Shown: in pieces, positions 12,124-23,447 of the stretch
Numbering within the stretch: the first letter of the stretch is position 1
How the letters are laid out: every line of letters begins with the position of its first letter
Assembly (NCBI GenBank): GCA_015478945.1
Contig: JABUQX010131280.1
Span: 1 to 52,500, forward strand
Direction: 5' to 3'
DNA length: 52,500 nucleotides
Origin: Trachelipus rathkii
Taxonomy: Eukaryota > Arthropoda > Malacostraca > Isopoda > Trachelipodidae
Program-made: the position numbers and the translations under genes
The notes under the pieces: model-generated
The model's input: the letters and a program-made list of their open reading frames with translations, nothing else
Database searches by the model: none
Told to the model about the DNA's origin: nothing

Positions 12124-15100
12124 ATAAATATCATATTGAGGATTAGTTTTGAAATATCTTAAATTTTCTAATATATATATATAAGTTAAAATGTTTTTAT
12201 ATTAATTGCTCAAATTTTTACTATATCTAAAATAAAATATTTATACATGTATCATGTATTTAATACCGTATATCATGTATCTACATACTACAGTTAGGAT
12301 ATATGATAAAAAATCATATGTTTTTTAATAGTATTTGTTGAAAAATAAACGTAAAATGAAATATTCTCGAACCAAATCAACATACTATAAGGTATATAGA
12401 GATAATATAAAGGATTACTCCGGCTCAACTCACACTAAGAAATAGTAAAACATTCCTTCACTTACCGATTGATAACAGGATCTATACCAATTCCACAAGC
12501 ATGTACAGTTTGAAAAATATAATTATAAAATAATATACATATGTAATTACTCGTTCTTGTCTATAACTGGAATTCCAAGATACTATTGACCTAGGTATAT
12601 ATAGGCTTAAAATCAGTCTGGATACTAAAAAGGCATATTACCTACAATATTATTAAAGACTAATAATATTATAGGCCTAACGTAGTTATTGTAACATCAC
12701 ATTTTAAGCAGTAAAAGGTCAGTTGAAGATATGATTTTGACCTGAATTAGGTCAAATTCGCCACTTTGCGCGGATGTTTTAGATATTTCAAAGACACATG
12801 GTATGATATTATTTCCGAACTTTATACTTAGTCTCTGAAAGAATATGGATGGAGAGTATATGTAAATTATTTTCTTATATAACTATATACCGTTACTGTT
12901 ATAGCATGATAGGGTCCTATTCCCGTATAATAGTATCACTATTTAGTTGTCTATGATAATAGATTTATTTGTTGAGGGTTTATCTCTAGTAGGATATGAG
13001 ATATGCAAATATTGTAAACTATTTAAAAAAGTAATTAATAATATGTAATTATAATAAAAACTTACTTATTGTAAAGTAAAATTAGAATTACATATCAAAA
13101 ATTATTAAGGAAAAGATCTTCATTGTGAGTATAAATATATATTTTTGAGTGCTGTTGATGATTAGTTTAGCACAAAGAGATTTGTAATTAATAAAAAAAA
13201 AATAAATAAATATCCCCAGACTTCAATAAAGGCAGCTGTTATTAGTATATTATCAAAAAGGCTTTTATAATAATAATTCTTTAAATAATAGAGAAGGTCT
13301 GTATTATATCAAAATAATAAATATAGTCTCAACTAGCACCACTCACACACGACAACCTAAAGGTTTATATAAAAACATTACTGAAAGAAGTATATATATC
13401 TGTACTCTGCGAAAGATACTCCCATGCCTTGGTGTACGCCAGGGGTGCCTAGGGCTGAAACTCTTCACTCTCTAAGTAGAGTCTTGAGAAGACTTTATTA
13501 AATTTGTGTGATCGTGAGAATCATATTGTAACAATTATATTGTCATTTATTACAGTGTACTATAGACTCTCATAAATTTTCTCTTAATTAGTAGAGATAG
13601 TGTTATTTTATGAGAATATACCTGTGATTATCGATTTAGCCGATTCACGCAGAATTATCGAATACAGTCCACACATACGCAAAGTATTAGAACAGCTTTC
13701 ATTGCGTTACATTAAAAAAATTATTATTTCACTGCATATTTTATTTTTCATCTCTTGATATTAAATTAGAGTTTATGATTTTAAATTAATTTATTATGTA
13801 TGAATTAATTATTTTTAATATCCTAAACTCATTTTGAGATAATAATGTTATAGTTCTATTTTCATTTTCTGGAAATATGAGTAACATTTATAATTATAGG
13901 AATTTGTATCACGTGGCCAATAACTATATTATATTTAAATAAAACGACTAATTTTTTATAACGGTATTTTTAATCACATTTCAATTCTATAAATTACCCG
14001 TTGTTATGCGAGTTCGCCGAGTGTCTTTGTTAGTTTGATTGTTGTTGGCGAGTACGCGATCAGATGAATATCTCCAGCCGTGTTCGTCCCGTAAGGAGTA
14101 AAAGACGATATCCGTAGGGGTTTGCAGTGGAAAGTATAGCATTTTATCTGCCGCGGTGAACCGGTAAATGATAGAAATAGTTGAAAAATGTGGCGGCTGT
14201 AGTTTGCGCGGACTCGTTACCCTTGGCGTGGAGTGATGTAGATACGAGTTCGATAGCTGAGACCATGTTCTAAAATCTAGTATGTATGAGTCCGCTCTTC
14301 ACGCTTGTGACTTAAATGATTCGTAACAGGTCGGCTCATAGTGCCTCTATGCTCGCTGTATAAGTGTAGTGTAGTGTCGCCGTGACCGTGGATTCGCAGC
14401 GGCTGGTAGTAAATACCGCCATTATGTCTTGATCCATTGTGTTGTGATGAGCCGCTGACCAGCAGTTCCCCGCGAGCCTTCATTCTGTTTTGACTAATCG
14501 CTTTAAAGGTTATTACTAGTGTTACTAATGACGTACTTAGGATGTACCCAGTTTCTCTATGTGGCTAAATGTAAGTGCATCAGCTCTGATTTATGTAGAT
14601 TTTAGATGTAATACGTTGTGTTAAGTTGATATGTGTGTGCGGCGTTGTTTGAGCTCGAACGTTTCTGCGTCCTTGTGTATAGTTAAATGTAAGTGCTGTT
14701 GAATTCGCGCTCAATTATTGTTGTCAAAGTGGCGAACTGAAGGATGTGCTACAAAAGTGTGCGAGTATTCAGAGCACTCCATTCCACTAGTGAAATGTGT
14801 GTCGATCACGAGAGTCACACTTAGTGAAATGTCGATATATGTTCTAGAAACAGTATATTGAAGAGTCCACCAGATCAGAAGCATTTTGAGACTGAATTAA
14901 TGACTATCTAATCGTATCGATAAAAAATAAAAGATCAACGTAAGATAAATGTTCATATAACAGTCATAAAATAATCACGATTCAAGTTTGCAATAGAATT
15001 AATAATAGCAACAATAGAGAGCAAAGAATTGGATAGTAATAACAGTTATGAGAGGAGAAAACACTATCTGTAACTACCGAGTTATATAGAAGAGAGAACA

Positions 15101-16507
15101 AATTGTTTTAGTCGCAACAGAGAGAGCTTAAGATAACGCAGATAGAGGCAGAAACGTCACTATAATCAGTAATACGCCAGAAAGAGAGGCAGTATAATCG
15201 CAGAGTATACGAACGAGACACGCTGAGGAGCGAGTAAAATATCAGTAAATAGCAGTTAAAAGAATTAGAAATACGACAAAAGCATACTACTCCCGCGTCT
15301 CTCTGATGTGAGGTTCATAACTCCTAGGTCACACCCGAATAAAGTTCGTAACTTGGGAGATAGTAACCGAGTAAACTGAATCTGTCTTAATGGAGGCTAT
15401 GACTATTCATCTTGATTATTATAACAATATATGATTAAAGCATAAAACATATGCCAGGCCCAATTGACAGGGTTTGCGCCGAGAGAGGAAATATGCTGAG
15501 AAGCATATGACAGCAGATTATGCAGACAAATCATATTCACAATTATTCTATCACGCCGCCTACATTGTCCTCACTGAAAATAAGTAGATAATGTCGAGCT
15601 ACTACCAAAAGCATACTCTGAGTTGAGATTTACTCGAGACCCGAATTTGTTACACATGCGTATTACGACTCGGAACATTGTTACCAACGATGGAATATGA
15701 GAAATAGATAATTTACCGAGGTGATGTCTTAAATTCTAGTAAAAGATGAGGAATAAAGCAGACATACGAGAGAGTCTAAAATTTAGCACGGAAAACATGA
15801 CTTAACAAAATGAGAGTCGAATAAAAAATGCTTCTTTTTTGTAACAAGTAAATGAGACTCACGAAGCATACTAATTCCCGTGCCACACAATGATAGTGTT
15901 AGGTCAAATAACTCCTCTTCAGGAGCACTTATCTTCCGACTTTTAACTTTCCGCGGAAATCCTTCTTCCATTTGCTCTCACACGAGAATAACAGTCTCTT
16001 CTAATGTTTTTTACTACTGAAAAATTTGCATGCTGAAGATAGGAGCTAACATAGAAAATGAGTTAAAAAAGAATATGCGAGACAAAACATAATGAGCGAG
16101 ATGTTTTCGGCGTTTCTACACTCAACACTTATCTGAGAATTATTTCTGAAAGTTAGGAAGTATTCATGGATAATAGATATAATGAAAAATAGATGTTTAT
16201 ATCTTACGTATACGTCGACCATAGTTGAGTTCCTGAATATTATCCTGCGTTGTCGCTTCTCGGTAGTCATCGGATGCGTTTCACAAGCCGGAGATGCGGT
16301 TCGCTCTGATAATCTTCGTTTTTTAATAAATATGTCTTGAGGTGATGATACACTCAAAAAGGGTGTGGGGATATGTAGAGTCAGGTTTATAGCAGAGAAT
16401 ACAAACGGAGGATAGGATTGGCGATAACAACGAGAAATGTCACACGTATTTTCTCTGAGAACATGCTCTTGATCTAAAGTATAAATACACAGCAATGATC
16501 TTACCAC
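12124..16507. other. gene-empty DNA, purine-rich at 14.9-15.3 kb
   Basis: No supportable gene. G+C rises at 14.0-14.5 kb, where a 68-codon minus-strand ATG frame (14277-14483) has no recognisable features. The plus strand at about 14.9-15.3 kb is purine-rich. The 153-codon minus-strand frame ending at 16507 starts only with GTG, its first in-frame ATG is near the middle, and I do not accept it as a gene. Confidence 0.45.
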
Positions 16508-16948
16508 TTGAGCGTCATACTATTACAATTTTTCACCCACCGGTTTTATGTGGTAGCGATATACCCGATTGCTGCAGCCAGCAGTCAGTCCGCCGTTAGT
16601 CGCCAGTCGTCGCAATCGTCTCTCACGCACGTGGCAGGGGCGAGAGCGCGATGTTCGCAAAAGGCGGGAGAACGCCGCGTGACGGAAGCAGAGAGCACAC
16701 GCTATTGTCTCGGAGATTGGCGCGGGGAGTGGTTGGTGATATTATTCGCGACGAGTAGTCTTCGCTCGCTCTACGTCGAACGGAAGCGTTTCCTTCTGAG
16801 TGATCATCCCAATTATTGTATACTTCCTGAAATGAAGTGTGGCGCGCACCATGACCAACATCATCCTACAATAACCCCGGGTCGCAATTTTTCCCCGTAC
16901 TACCGCATGGACTTACTGGAGCGACTAGAGATGCATATGTTCTCTTAA
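16508..16948. other. CpG-rich island, possible promoter or first exon
   Basis: The core at about 16560-16740 is G+C- and CpG-rich with repeated CAGTC/CGTCG words, unlike the A+T-rich DNA around it. A 146-codon plus-strand frame spans it, but this starts with TTG, has its first in-frame ATG only near the end, and shows no domain. An untranslated first exon or promoter is more likely than a protein. Confidence 0.35.
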
Positions 16949-18459
16949 TTCTCTAGATTAAATTTTAGTAACGATTTTTTTCGTATCGAGATCACGATTA
17001 GCACTTTCCTTCAAACTTATCAATACGAATTCTGGGAATATGCGAGTCCGCAAAGATGTCACTCGACGACGATGGTGGATCATCAACGGTGATTCTTTTA
17101 TCAGAGTTTTTCAAATTCAGAGATGAGACCTTTTCCCGCAAAGTTGGGCATCTAATGGACTGAAATCGTATCCAGTGATTCTAACTATACTAGTCTCATG
17201 GGGGAGTCATTATTTAACAGAATATTGGTGCAGGCCATCCCAACGGGCGTAGTGGAAACTTCGACATTCACGAACACAAATAGTCCATGCAAGAATATAA
17301 GTATGTGTTATAGTTAGTAATATAAATATATACTGAGTAGAAATCATGACGAATAATGTAGCTGGAGTAGAGTAAGAGTAGACAGCATGGAAAATTATTC
17401 AGATAGCAAAAAATTTTAAAGGATAATGGAAATATTTTATAATTAATTGAGTTAATAAAGTGTCATAGATGTGTCAGGGACGAGGACGGGGATGAAAGAT
17501 AAGTCATATAAAATAGTGTTAATCTATCGATTTTCCGAAACGTTATTGCACTGGTCAAATCACAGACGTAACCAGTTATTCAAGATAAGCTGTCGAATTA
17601 GATTTAGTTAAATGATTAGAGAGAATCGAGTCTCAACTCTACGTAAGTAGGCGAACCGAAGATACTATTTCCCGACGCCGGTAGAAAAGCACATATGCGT
17701 ATTGACTGTGGACAAATGGAAAAACACTATCATAGTGCCATAAGGTAAACGTAATACCTGCAGACATAAGCGCGGATTATGAAATGAGACTGCGCCTATC
17801 AAGATGCAAAGAATAAAGCCGCACACACAATGTATATTGTAACAATGCGCTAAGAAATTCACTCTAGGGCGACTGGTCTCGAGCAAGTTGGAAGGCTAGA
17901 AAAAGACGGTAAATTGGCGAACTATAAAGTTCGGGGTGAGAGACGCGCGTTCCACACACAAGTTGGCACTATGTGCAGCTCACTTTGCACTAATGTGACA
18001 CTCCCTCTGCACGCGACGACGAGTTGTCTGAGTGATAGCGGCACCACGCTCCAGCTGTAGTCGACACGTGTCGATTCACTGGCACTACCACTTTGTACTC
18101 AGCTGATGCAGGGGCCCAAAAGGCCATGCTATCGACGATTTGTCACGATCAAAAGAGTCTTTAGCCGAGCGATCAGGTTAACTGATGTGAAGCACGGAAT
18201 AACACAATAATATAAAATAGAACACTAAAAGGAGAATATGCCGAAATCAACTTTAAAGTATAGAAACACCAGATCATCCGCGTTATTAGCACTATTTACT
18301 CTACGGTGATTGGGACAGGAATAATTCCATTCTCCATAGAAGATATATGCAATGTGAGGTTCTTAAAAGATAGAGAATCTACACAGAGTGTGAGGATAAA
18401 AAAAAGAATTAAATAGGCTACAAAAACACACTTGCGAGATATAACTAATATTTCGGAGA
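16949..18459. other. gene-empty DNA
   Basis: I see no gene, repeat array or conserved signal. The only frame over 60 codons (17665-17886, minus) has no recognisable features. Confidence 0.45.
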
Positions 18460-20344
18460 TGGGTCACAGACAATAGTGTCTATGCAGCGACACGCAACAT
18501 TCGGCAGTAAGGCGACAGACGAGAGGGAGCGAGCTCTGGCCTCGGCGAGAGAGGGAAAAGCGATCGTTTACGGCCAACTGAAATTCAGGGCCGGTGGTCA
18601 AAACGTTGACCATGGGAAGACCTAGAAGGTGATTGGGTCGTGTGTTGTGTCGTGTGTATACCCCGGTCCGAAAATGTTGGGGAGAAGAGAAGGCGACACT
18701 CTCGGTAAGAATTTGTAAATCCAAAGTGGATCGGATACGTATAAATGCGGCTATTATTTATGGGGTTGTTTTATAATAAGCCGTTTGCTAACCTCAATAT
18801 AGTGATTCTTCTATTCAATAAGAATTTTGTTACACATGGTCTCGTTATGAGAACGGAGCCAGTGCGATAGTTGATGAAGCAGAGTTGAGAATGTCATGTA
18901 GAATTGTGTTCGAGAACAGCGCGATCATGTGTGCAAGGCCTAGATTGTCCGAGCAATATAGATTATTTGGTCTGCGCTCTGTAGGTGCGACAGACTGCTT
19001 GCCTGAAGCGTCTGCTGCTGATCTGTTGGCTGCTTCGGGATGTTGCTGAAATTGGCGAGGTCGGATCGGCTTTGGGGCGGCGGTTGTTTTTTTTTCGGCC
19101 CGGACCTGTGCGTCTCGCGGATTCGTCCCTTCTTGGACGTCTCGTGGGTGTAGAGAAAGTAATGTTTAGGGGCTATAGAGCCGATGCGTGTCGAGTTAGT
19201 TTCCGAATGAGTGGGAGCAAATTGTATTTTGTGCATAATGCAGTCGATACACAAAATTTGCAGTGTTTTCTCGGCTTTGGCGATTCAGATGCGAGGATTA
19301 AAATGAAAGCAACACAAAGCCAGCCAAGGCCAAATATTTATTGGGAGTCTTCTGATCCAAAATGTTGTTCTTCTTAACGACGTTGTATAGCTCGATGGCT
19401 CGGCGCGTTTGATCGCGGATCCGAAATCGCCACTGTCACTTCGCGTACTTTTTAATGGATGAAGAACGTGCGTATGATTGAACGTGGTTCAGTTGTTTCG
19501 ACATGTAGCACTCGATCGCCGCAAGAGCTGAATGACGAAGTAGACAAAAATTTCGTAATCGGAATTCTCGCGTCGTGAGATGTAAATGCGTCGAATTAAC
19601 GTTTTTTAATTTGGAGAATTTGACGCGCCTGAATGACCATCCCAATTGGCGTGCGTTTTGGGGAATGCGTTCGGTTTGAACGCTAGACTAGGATTATCCT
19701 GCATAGTCTTGAGGTGGAAAATCTGTGAGCTGGCGGCGTTATCGTTAAATTTTTTTTGACGCAGCGTTGTCGTCTGATTTTATTCGAATAGCCTTGATTT
19801 GAACGGAGGACAACTTTCTTTAATAAGAGCCTTCGTGAACATTTAAAAGCGTTTGCTTTCGTTTCAAACGAGCATGTACTTCCCCGCGCGAGAGTTTGAT
19901 TTTTTTGCGGCGCGAAACGGCTTCAAGAGCCTTGAATAATTATCCCCTTTCGTAGCGGCGATGGAGAGGGGCGATCGTGACTTTAAATATTGTCCTCGTA
20001 TAATTTTCGCTCACGGGGGGCAATCGCGTTCGCCCGAGTTTGAAGGCAAATTAACGATATCCTCAATCCTCATGCGGAGGAGTGATCTCACATAGGGTTA
20101 GCCTCGATATAACAATTCTCCGTCGATAGGGATTCCACAAATTGACCCGCTACCGAACGGTGAAAATCACTTCATAAAGGTCAGGCGCACGAGGGAGTAC
20201 GTCCGAGCGAGGATGGAGGGCGCAATCGAAAGAGCTGGAGCCAGAGTCCTATGTCGGTAGACGAACCAAGTCTATAGGGTTTATCACAAAAAATACAGTT
20301 TGTTGGTAGATCCATTATAAAAACGTCTGTCAGCGGTTTGAAGA
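18460..20344. other. G+C-richer non-coding DNA upstream of the ORF cluster
   Basis: Composition is more balanced and CpG-rich than in the far flanks, resembling introns or untranslated regions of insect genes. Overlapping frames occur on both strands (for example around 18940-19377), but those start with GTG or TTG. They are also mutually overlapping, so I do not call a gene. An uncoded 5' or 3' region of a neighbouring gene is possible. Confidence 0.4.
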
Positions 20345-20350
20345 TTGATT

Positions 20351-20704
20351 ATGGACGACTTAAAGGGATCGGTTCTGTCCATTTTTCAAAAACCTTGGAG
20401 GGGCATAAAAATGTTCCGAGTGGTATCTCGTTCTCAGGCTACAGGTCAAGGCCAACCGAAATCAACAATCGGGATAAAGACAAGGTTATGTAAACATAAT
20501 ATAAGAGCATGGTCCTTATACATTTTCTCCTTCTATATGGGTAAGGGAGATCGAAAGCGTCGAGCGGAGGCGGCGACGGGGGGGTGGGCAAAAAAATTGC
20601 CGGACGTACGGCGAGCCGCTGCCCATGATAAAGAGGTGCGGCGCTGTTCTTTAATAAACAATTTCCGGGAAGAAAATTTTAAAACAAGTATTCTTATTTT
20701 TTAA
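20351..20704 (+). CDS. uncertain ORF, 117 aa, convergent with the Ser-rich gene
   Basis: From the first ATG (20351) this frame runs 117 codons and stops at 20702-20704. The stop abuts, with no spacer, the stop codon of the leftward ORF that begins at 20705. The protein is basic, with a Lys/Arg-rich patch shortly after an internal Met at about residue 63 (MGKGDRKRR). No domain is recognised. A donor-like GTAAGG lies at 20540, so the upstream part may instead be an exon. Composition is close to that of the neighbouring ORFs, but there is no independent support for translation. Confidence 0.25.
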   Translation: MDDLKGSVLSIFQKPWRGIKMFRVVSRSQATGQGQPKSTIGIKTRLCKHNIRAWSLYIFSFYMGKGDRKRRAEAATGGWAKKLPDVRRAAAHDKEVRRCSLINNFREENFKTSILIF

Positions 20705-21043
20705 TTAGTGTTCTAAGCTGGAAAAGTTCCATTTTTCCGATTCTTTGACGAAGATTTCCAAGTCTTTTTCGATATTTTTCTTTCCCCCTCCAGCTTCTAT
20801 ATCTTCACCGTATTCCCGTAGATGTATCGAAAGTTTCGCCGGCACGCTAGAATAATCCACTTCTGGGTCCCAATCGTCGTCGTCGCCATATTCATAACGG
20901 AATACGTTAGAATACGAATGTGAAGAAGAAGAAGAAGAAGAAGAAGAAGAGAGTTCTGACGGTGATAAAGGGTGCTCAGAAGAGTCTGAGGAACCGCTAT
21001 CCGACATATATAAAGTCGATGACGAAGATAGTGATCTTTTCAT
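20705..21043 (-). CDS. Ser-rich acidic protein, 112 aa, unknown function
   Basis: A single-exon frame with an ATG at 21041-21043. Residues 1-45 are dominated by Ser, including a run of ten (about 32-41) encoded by a TCT microsatellite (GAA on the plus strand, 20922-20950). A short Asp run and a D/E-rich segment follow (about 54-63), and the C-terminal third mixes Lys and Glu and may be helical. No signal peptide or membrane segment is seen. The Ser tract would suit casein-kinase-type phosphorylation, but that is inference. A TATA-like A+T element lies about 40-50 nt before the ATG (21081-21093). It reads in the same direction as the membrane-protein gene to its right. I do not recognise the family. 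Confidence 0.6.
   Translation of the reverse strand: MKRSLSSSSTLYMSDSGSSDSSEHPLSPSELSSSSSSSSSSHSYSNVFRYEYGDDDDWDPEVDYSSVPAKLSIHLREYGEDIEAGGGKKNIEKDLEIFVKESEKWNFSSLEH
20922..20950 (+). repeat. (GAA)n microsatellite inside a coding region
   Basis: Near-perfect GAA units on the plus strand, read as TCT serine codons on the minus strand within the 112-aa ORF. The tract is probably length-polymorphic while staying in frame. Confidence 0.9.
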
Positions 21044-21264
21044 CTTAAAGATTTGTGGACCGGTTTGATCTCTAAATACTATTATAATATAACTTTAGTT
21101 TGAGAAGCTAGGGCTACGACTGCGTGGATTAAGAAAGGAGATTCCTCCCTCATCTTAAATTTATCATCATCAATCAGTTCAATATACTAATAAAATTATT
21201 TTAATGAATAAAATACGTATATAGGTAAATATTTAATAATTTTTTCGTCTTATCGATTAATAAA

Positions 21265-21274
21265 TTTATTTATT
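21265..21274 (-). terminator. poly(A) signals for the membrane-protein gene
   Basis: Two overlapping TTTATT words on the plus strand (21265 and 21269) read AATAAA on the minus strand, about 80-90 nt past the stop of the 195-aa ORF. This is a normal distance for 3' processing. Confidence 0.45.
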
Positions 21275-21353
21275 TATAAAAAAAAGGAACTTATTTATAC
21301 ATATTTTTGGAGATAAAAATATCTCTTAACCAGAATGAGACTTTCGCCCCTTT

Positions 21354-21941
21354 TTATAATTCTTTCGAACTAATTTCCTCCTCGACTTTATTAATCGGGC
21401 AACCTTCTTCCTCGACGTTCGCGACTTTATTTTTTTTGACAATATATTCCTTCATCGAAAAGTATAGTATTGGAATGAGCGATCGCTTCTTCACGCCAAA
21501 GTATAATATGATCGACAAAACGACTATGACGAATACGAATTTCAACGCGCTTTTTGCCGTCGATCCCAAAATATCCCTTCCCATTATATCACTAACGATA
21601 CGTTTCAAACCTTCCTCCAAATCTTTTTGATCTATTATTTCGATAGACGAAGGGGTGTATTCAGCATCATTTTCTTTTGTTTTCTCGCCGATAATGGTTA
21701 TAGAGTTATTAACGCCGAACCCGTCATCGTAGTAGGCGTCGTCGTCGTCGTCTTCGTCGTAGACTGGATTTTCTTCGTCGACATTTTCGGTGCCATCGGA
21801 TGACAAATTCGATTCGGAATAGAGCCGCTCCGTTTTATCGGATGTCGCGGGGTCCGGGAGTAAGTTTTTCGACGATAGAAGCGAGAAACTATTTACGAAA
21901 AAGACGAAAAAAAACGCGTATTTTATTTTTTTTGTAAACAT
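21354..21941 (-). CDS. predicted type I membrane protein, 195 aa
   Basis: A single-exon ORF starting at ATG 21939-21941. Residues 1-23 form a signal peptide: a basic start, then an F/V-rich core ending in a Leu/Ser region. The ectodomain (about 24-130) is acidic, with an Asp run at 62-68 next to tyrosines and two N-glycosylation sequons (N45-L-S and N78-N-S). One membrane segment lies at about 131-150, followed by KKR and a 45-residue tail rich in Lys and then Glu, which fits N-out/C-in topology. No conserved domain is recognised. It shares a 191-bp divergent spacer with the 349-aa gene, so the two may be co-regulated. A virion or membrane glycoprotein role would fit a virus-derived cluster but is only inferred. 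Confidence 0.65.
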   Translation of the reverse strand: MFTKKIKYAFFFVFFVNSFSLLSSKNLLPDPATSDKTERLYSESNLSSDGTENVDEENPVYDEDDDDDAYYDDGFGVNNSITIIGEKTKENDAEYTPSSIEIIDQKDLEEGLKRIVSDIMGRDILGSTAKSALKFVFVIVVLSIILYFGVKKRSLIPILYFSMKEYIVKKNKVANVEEEGCPINKVEEEISSKEL

Positions 21942-22132
21942 TCTCTTAAGAATATATTATAATAATAATAATAATAATAGAAAATTATTATTTACAGGCG
22001 CTTAAAAATTTATTAATTTCTAATAAATAAATAAATATTTTTTTTATTTTAAAAATGCGAATATTTTATTAATACTTATCACTTCATCCATCCTTGTTCG
22101 CTAGAGGAAAAAAAATTGAAACCGATCCAAAA
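21942..22132. promoter_or_regulatory. divergent A+T-rich intergenic promoter region
   Basis: This spacer separates the starts of the leftward membrane-protein gene and the rightward 349-aa gene. It is almost entirely A and T, with a (TAA)n tract at 21958-21979 and TATA-like words near both starts. The TCTTAAGA palindrome is close to the leftward ATG. A bidirectional promoter is the natural reading of this arrangement. No specific factor site is recognised. Confidence 0.4.
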
Positions 22133-23182
22133 ATGACGGAGCCTGAAAAATTGGGGGGTTCCCACTATAGAAACCTGTGGAGGTGGATCCGAGTTTGCAA
22201 AGGATTTCAGAGAAACGAGATTAAAATTCAGGGGAGCCTGTACAAGTCGTTAAAATCGGAATTTTTCGGCTCGAAGAGAAGCCGCGTACCCGATTTAGGT
22301 ACCGAAAAGGATCTCCCCCTCTGTATAGTATTAGCCGAATACGATGAGAAATTGCCGCCCGGAATTAAAGACGACGCCGAGAATTTACGCCTGGCGGTAG
22401 ACGTTTTTATGAAGATCAACCGGGACAAAATCGAATCTTTCCGGGAGAACTACTGGGATCACTGCGAAAAATACGTCAATAGCCCCAAAACAGAGAAAAG
22501 GAAAACCGTTTTAAAAGAAGCTTTTTTTCGAAATTTGTCAACGGAGAGAAGTAAAAATAAATCGCAGCTCGAGAATGACGGTTTCGTCGTTTTATCGGAT
22601 CTCGGGGAAATTCGGGACGCCTTCGAAAGGTGCGAGCTGGAAAGACGAGATATAATAAAGAAACACGAAGCGCTCGACGAAGTCGCCGCCGAGAGATCCA
22701 AATTGAGCAAAAGACGCAAAGGAAAACGGTTCAAGGCCAAAACTGCCGAAACTGCTGAAACTGCCAACAACGCTGAAGAGGAAAAGTGGGATGTAACTAT
22801 AACTGCCGGTCAAAAAACGAAAACGACGTTGACACCATCGGGAAACGAAGAGGATCTTTCGGCCGCCGCCGATGATGAAGATCCCCGAGCCTCGCTCGAA
22901 CGTATTAAATTAATCTTAGACGGTATCGAAGAACGGCAAAATTATTTGCTGAATTTCTTTAACGAAGAAATCCTTCGACGCCGTCGTGTAGTGGAAACGG
23001 AGTTGGGCGACAGATTAAAGGAAACTAAAAATTCGACTATGGAAATGAGAGCGGGAAATCGGATTTGCCGTGAGGCTCGTAAACGAGACGCTGCGGAAAT
23101 TGTGGACCTTGCGCAAAATATTGATCGCAAAATAAAATGTTTCTCTCTCCCGTTGAGGTCGTCGATTCCCGATGAATCGTAG
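22133..23182 (+). CDS. charged, probably nuclear protein, 349 aa, unknown family
   Basis: A single-exon ORF. I start at ATG 22133 (context CCAAAAATGAC); the frame is open 13 codons further upstream but only from a TTG. Residues 1-60 are basic with aromatic Trp/Tyr clusters (Y12, W16, W18). Residues about 85-200 are predicted helical and strongly charged. A Lys/Arg-rich cluster at about 190-203 looks like a nuclear localisation signal. A short AET/AEN repeat (about 205-213) and an acidic linker (about 238-252) lead to a C-terminal helical, probably coiled-coil region (about 254-335) containing RRRR at 282-285. No enzyme motif is visible. Codons are clearly G+C-richer than the flanking DNA. AATAAA signals lie 100-120 nt downstream. 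The family is unknown; a structural or DNA-associated role is conjecture. Confidence 0.7.
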   Translation: MTEPEKLGGSHYRNLWRWIRVCKGFQRNEIKIQGSLYKSLKSEFFGSKRSRVPDLGTEKDLPLCIVLAEYDEKLPPGIKDDAENLRLAVDVFMKINRDKIESFRENYWDHCEKYVNSPKTEKRKTVLKEAFFRNLSTERSKNKSQLENDGFVVLSDLGEIRDAFERCELERRDIIKKHEALDEVAAERSKLSKRRKGKRFKAKTAETAETANNAEEEKWDVTITAGQKTKTTLTPSGNEEDLSAAADDEDPRASLERIKLILDGIEERQNYLLNFFNEEILRRRRVVETELGDRLKETKNSTMEMRAGNRICREARKRDAAEIVDLAQNIDRKIKCFSLPLRSSIPDES

Positions 23183-23447
23183 AGTAAAAAAACTAGGAAT
23201 GCCTAAAAAGATTGTAATCAATTTACTTATTCGGTGAATATCATTACTATTTTTTTAATGTTAAAAAAAAACAGGTAAGATAAATAAATATTTATTAGAT
23301 AATAAATTTTTTTTATTCGAATATTTTGCACGTAGACCAATCATATTAAATCCTTCCCTCCTCATCTCCAGAATTTTCGAGTACATTATTCTTCTTCCAC
23401 CGCTTGACGGCGCGTTTCAATCTATTCGCCTTACGTAACTTCGTCCG
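23183..23447 (+). terminator. 3' region with tandem AATAAA signals
   Basis: AATAAA occurs at 23283-23288 and 23301-23306 in an A+T-rich spacer after the 349-aa ORF. The last ~90 bp of the spacer are G+C-richer and would form the promoter or leader of the 128-aa ORF. Confidence 0.45.

Noticed and set aside
16046..16948. Back-to-back frames of 153 codons (minus) and 146 codons (plus)
   Set aside because: They begin with GTG and TTG, and the first in-frame ATG is late in each. There is no domain, and the plus-strand frame follows a CpG-rich island that keeps frames open by composition.
18940..19377. Overlapping 104-codon minus and 130-codon plus frames
   Set aside because: They overlap on opposite strands, start with TTG and GTG, and lie in a CpG-rich segment where stop codons are rarer.
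22228..23221. Several minus-strand frames under the 349-aa ORF
   Set aside because: They are shadows of the plus-strand gene, produced by its G+C-rich codons.
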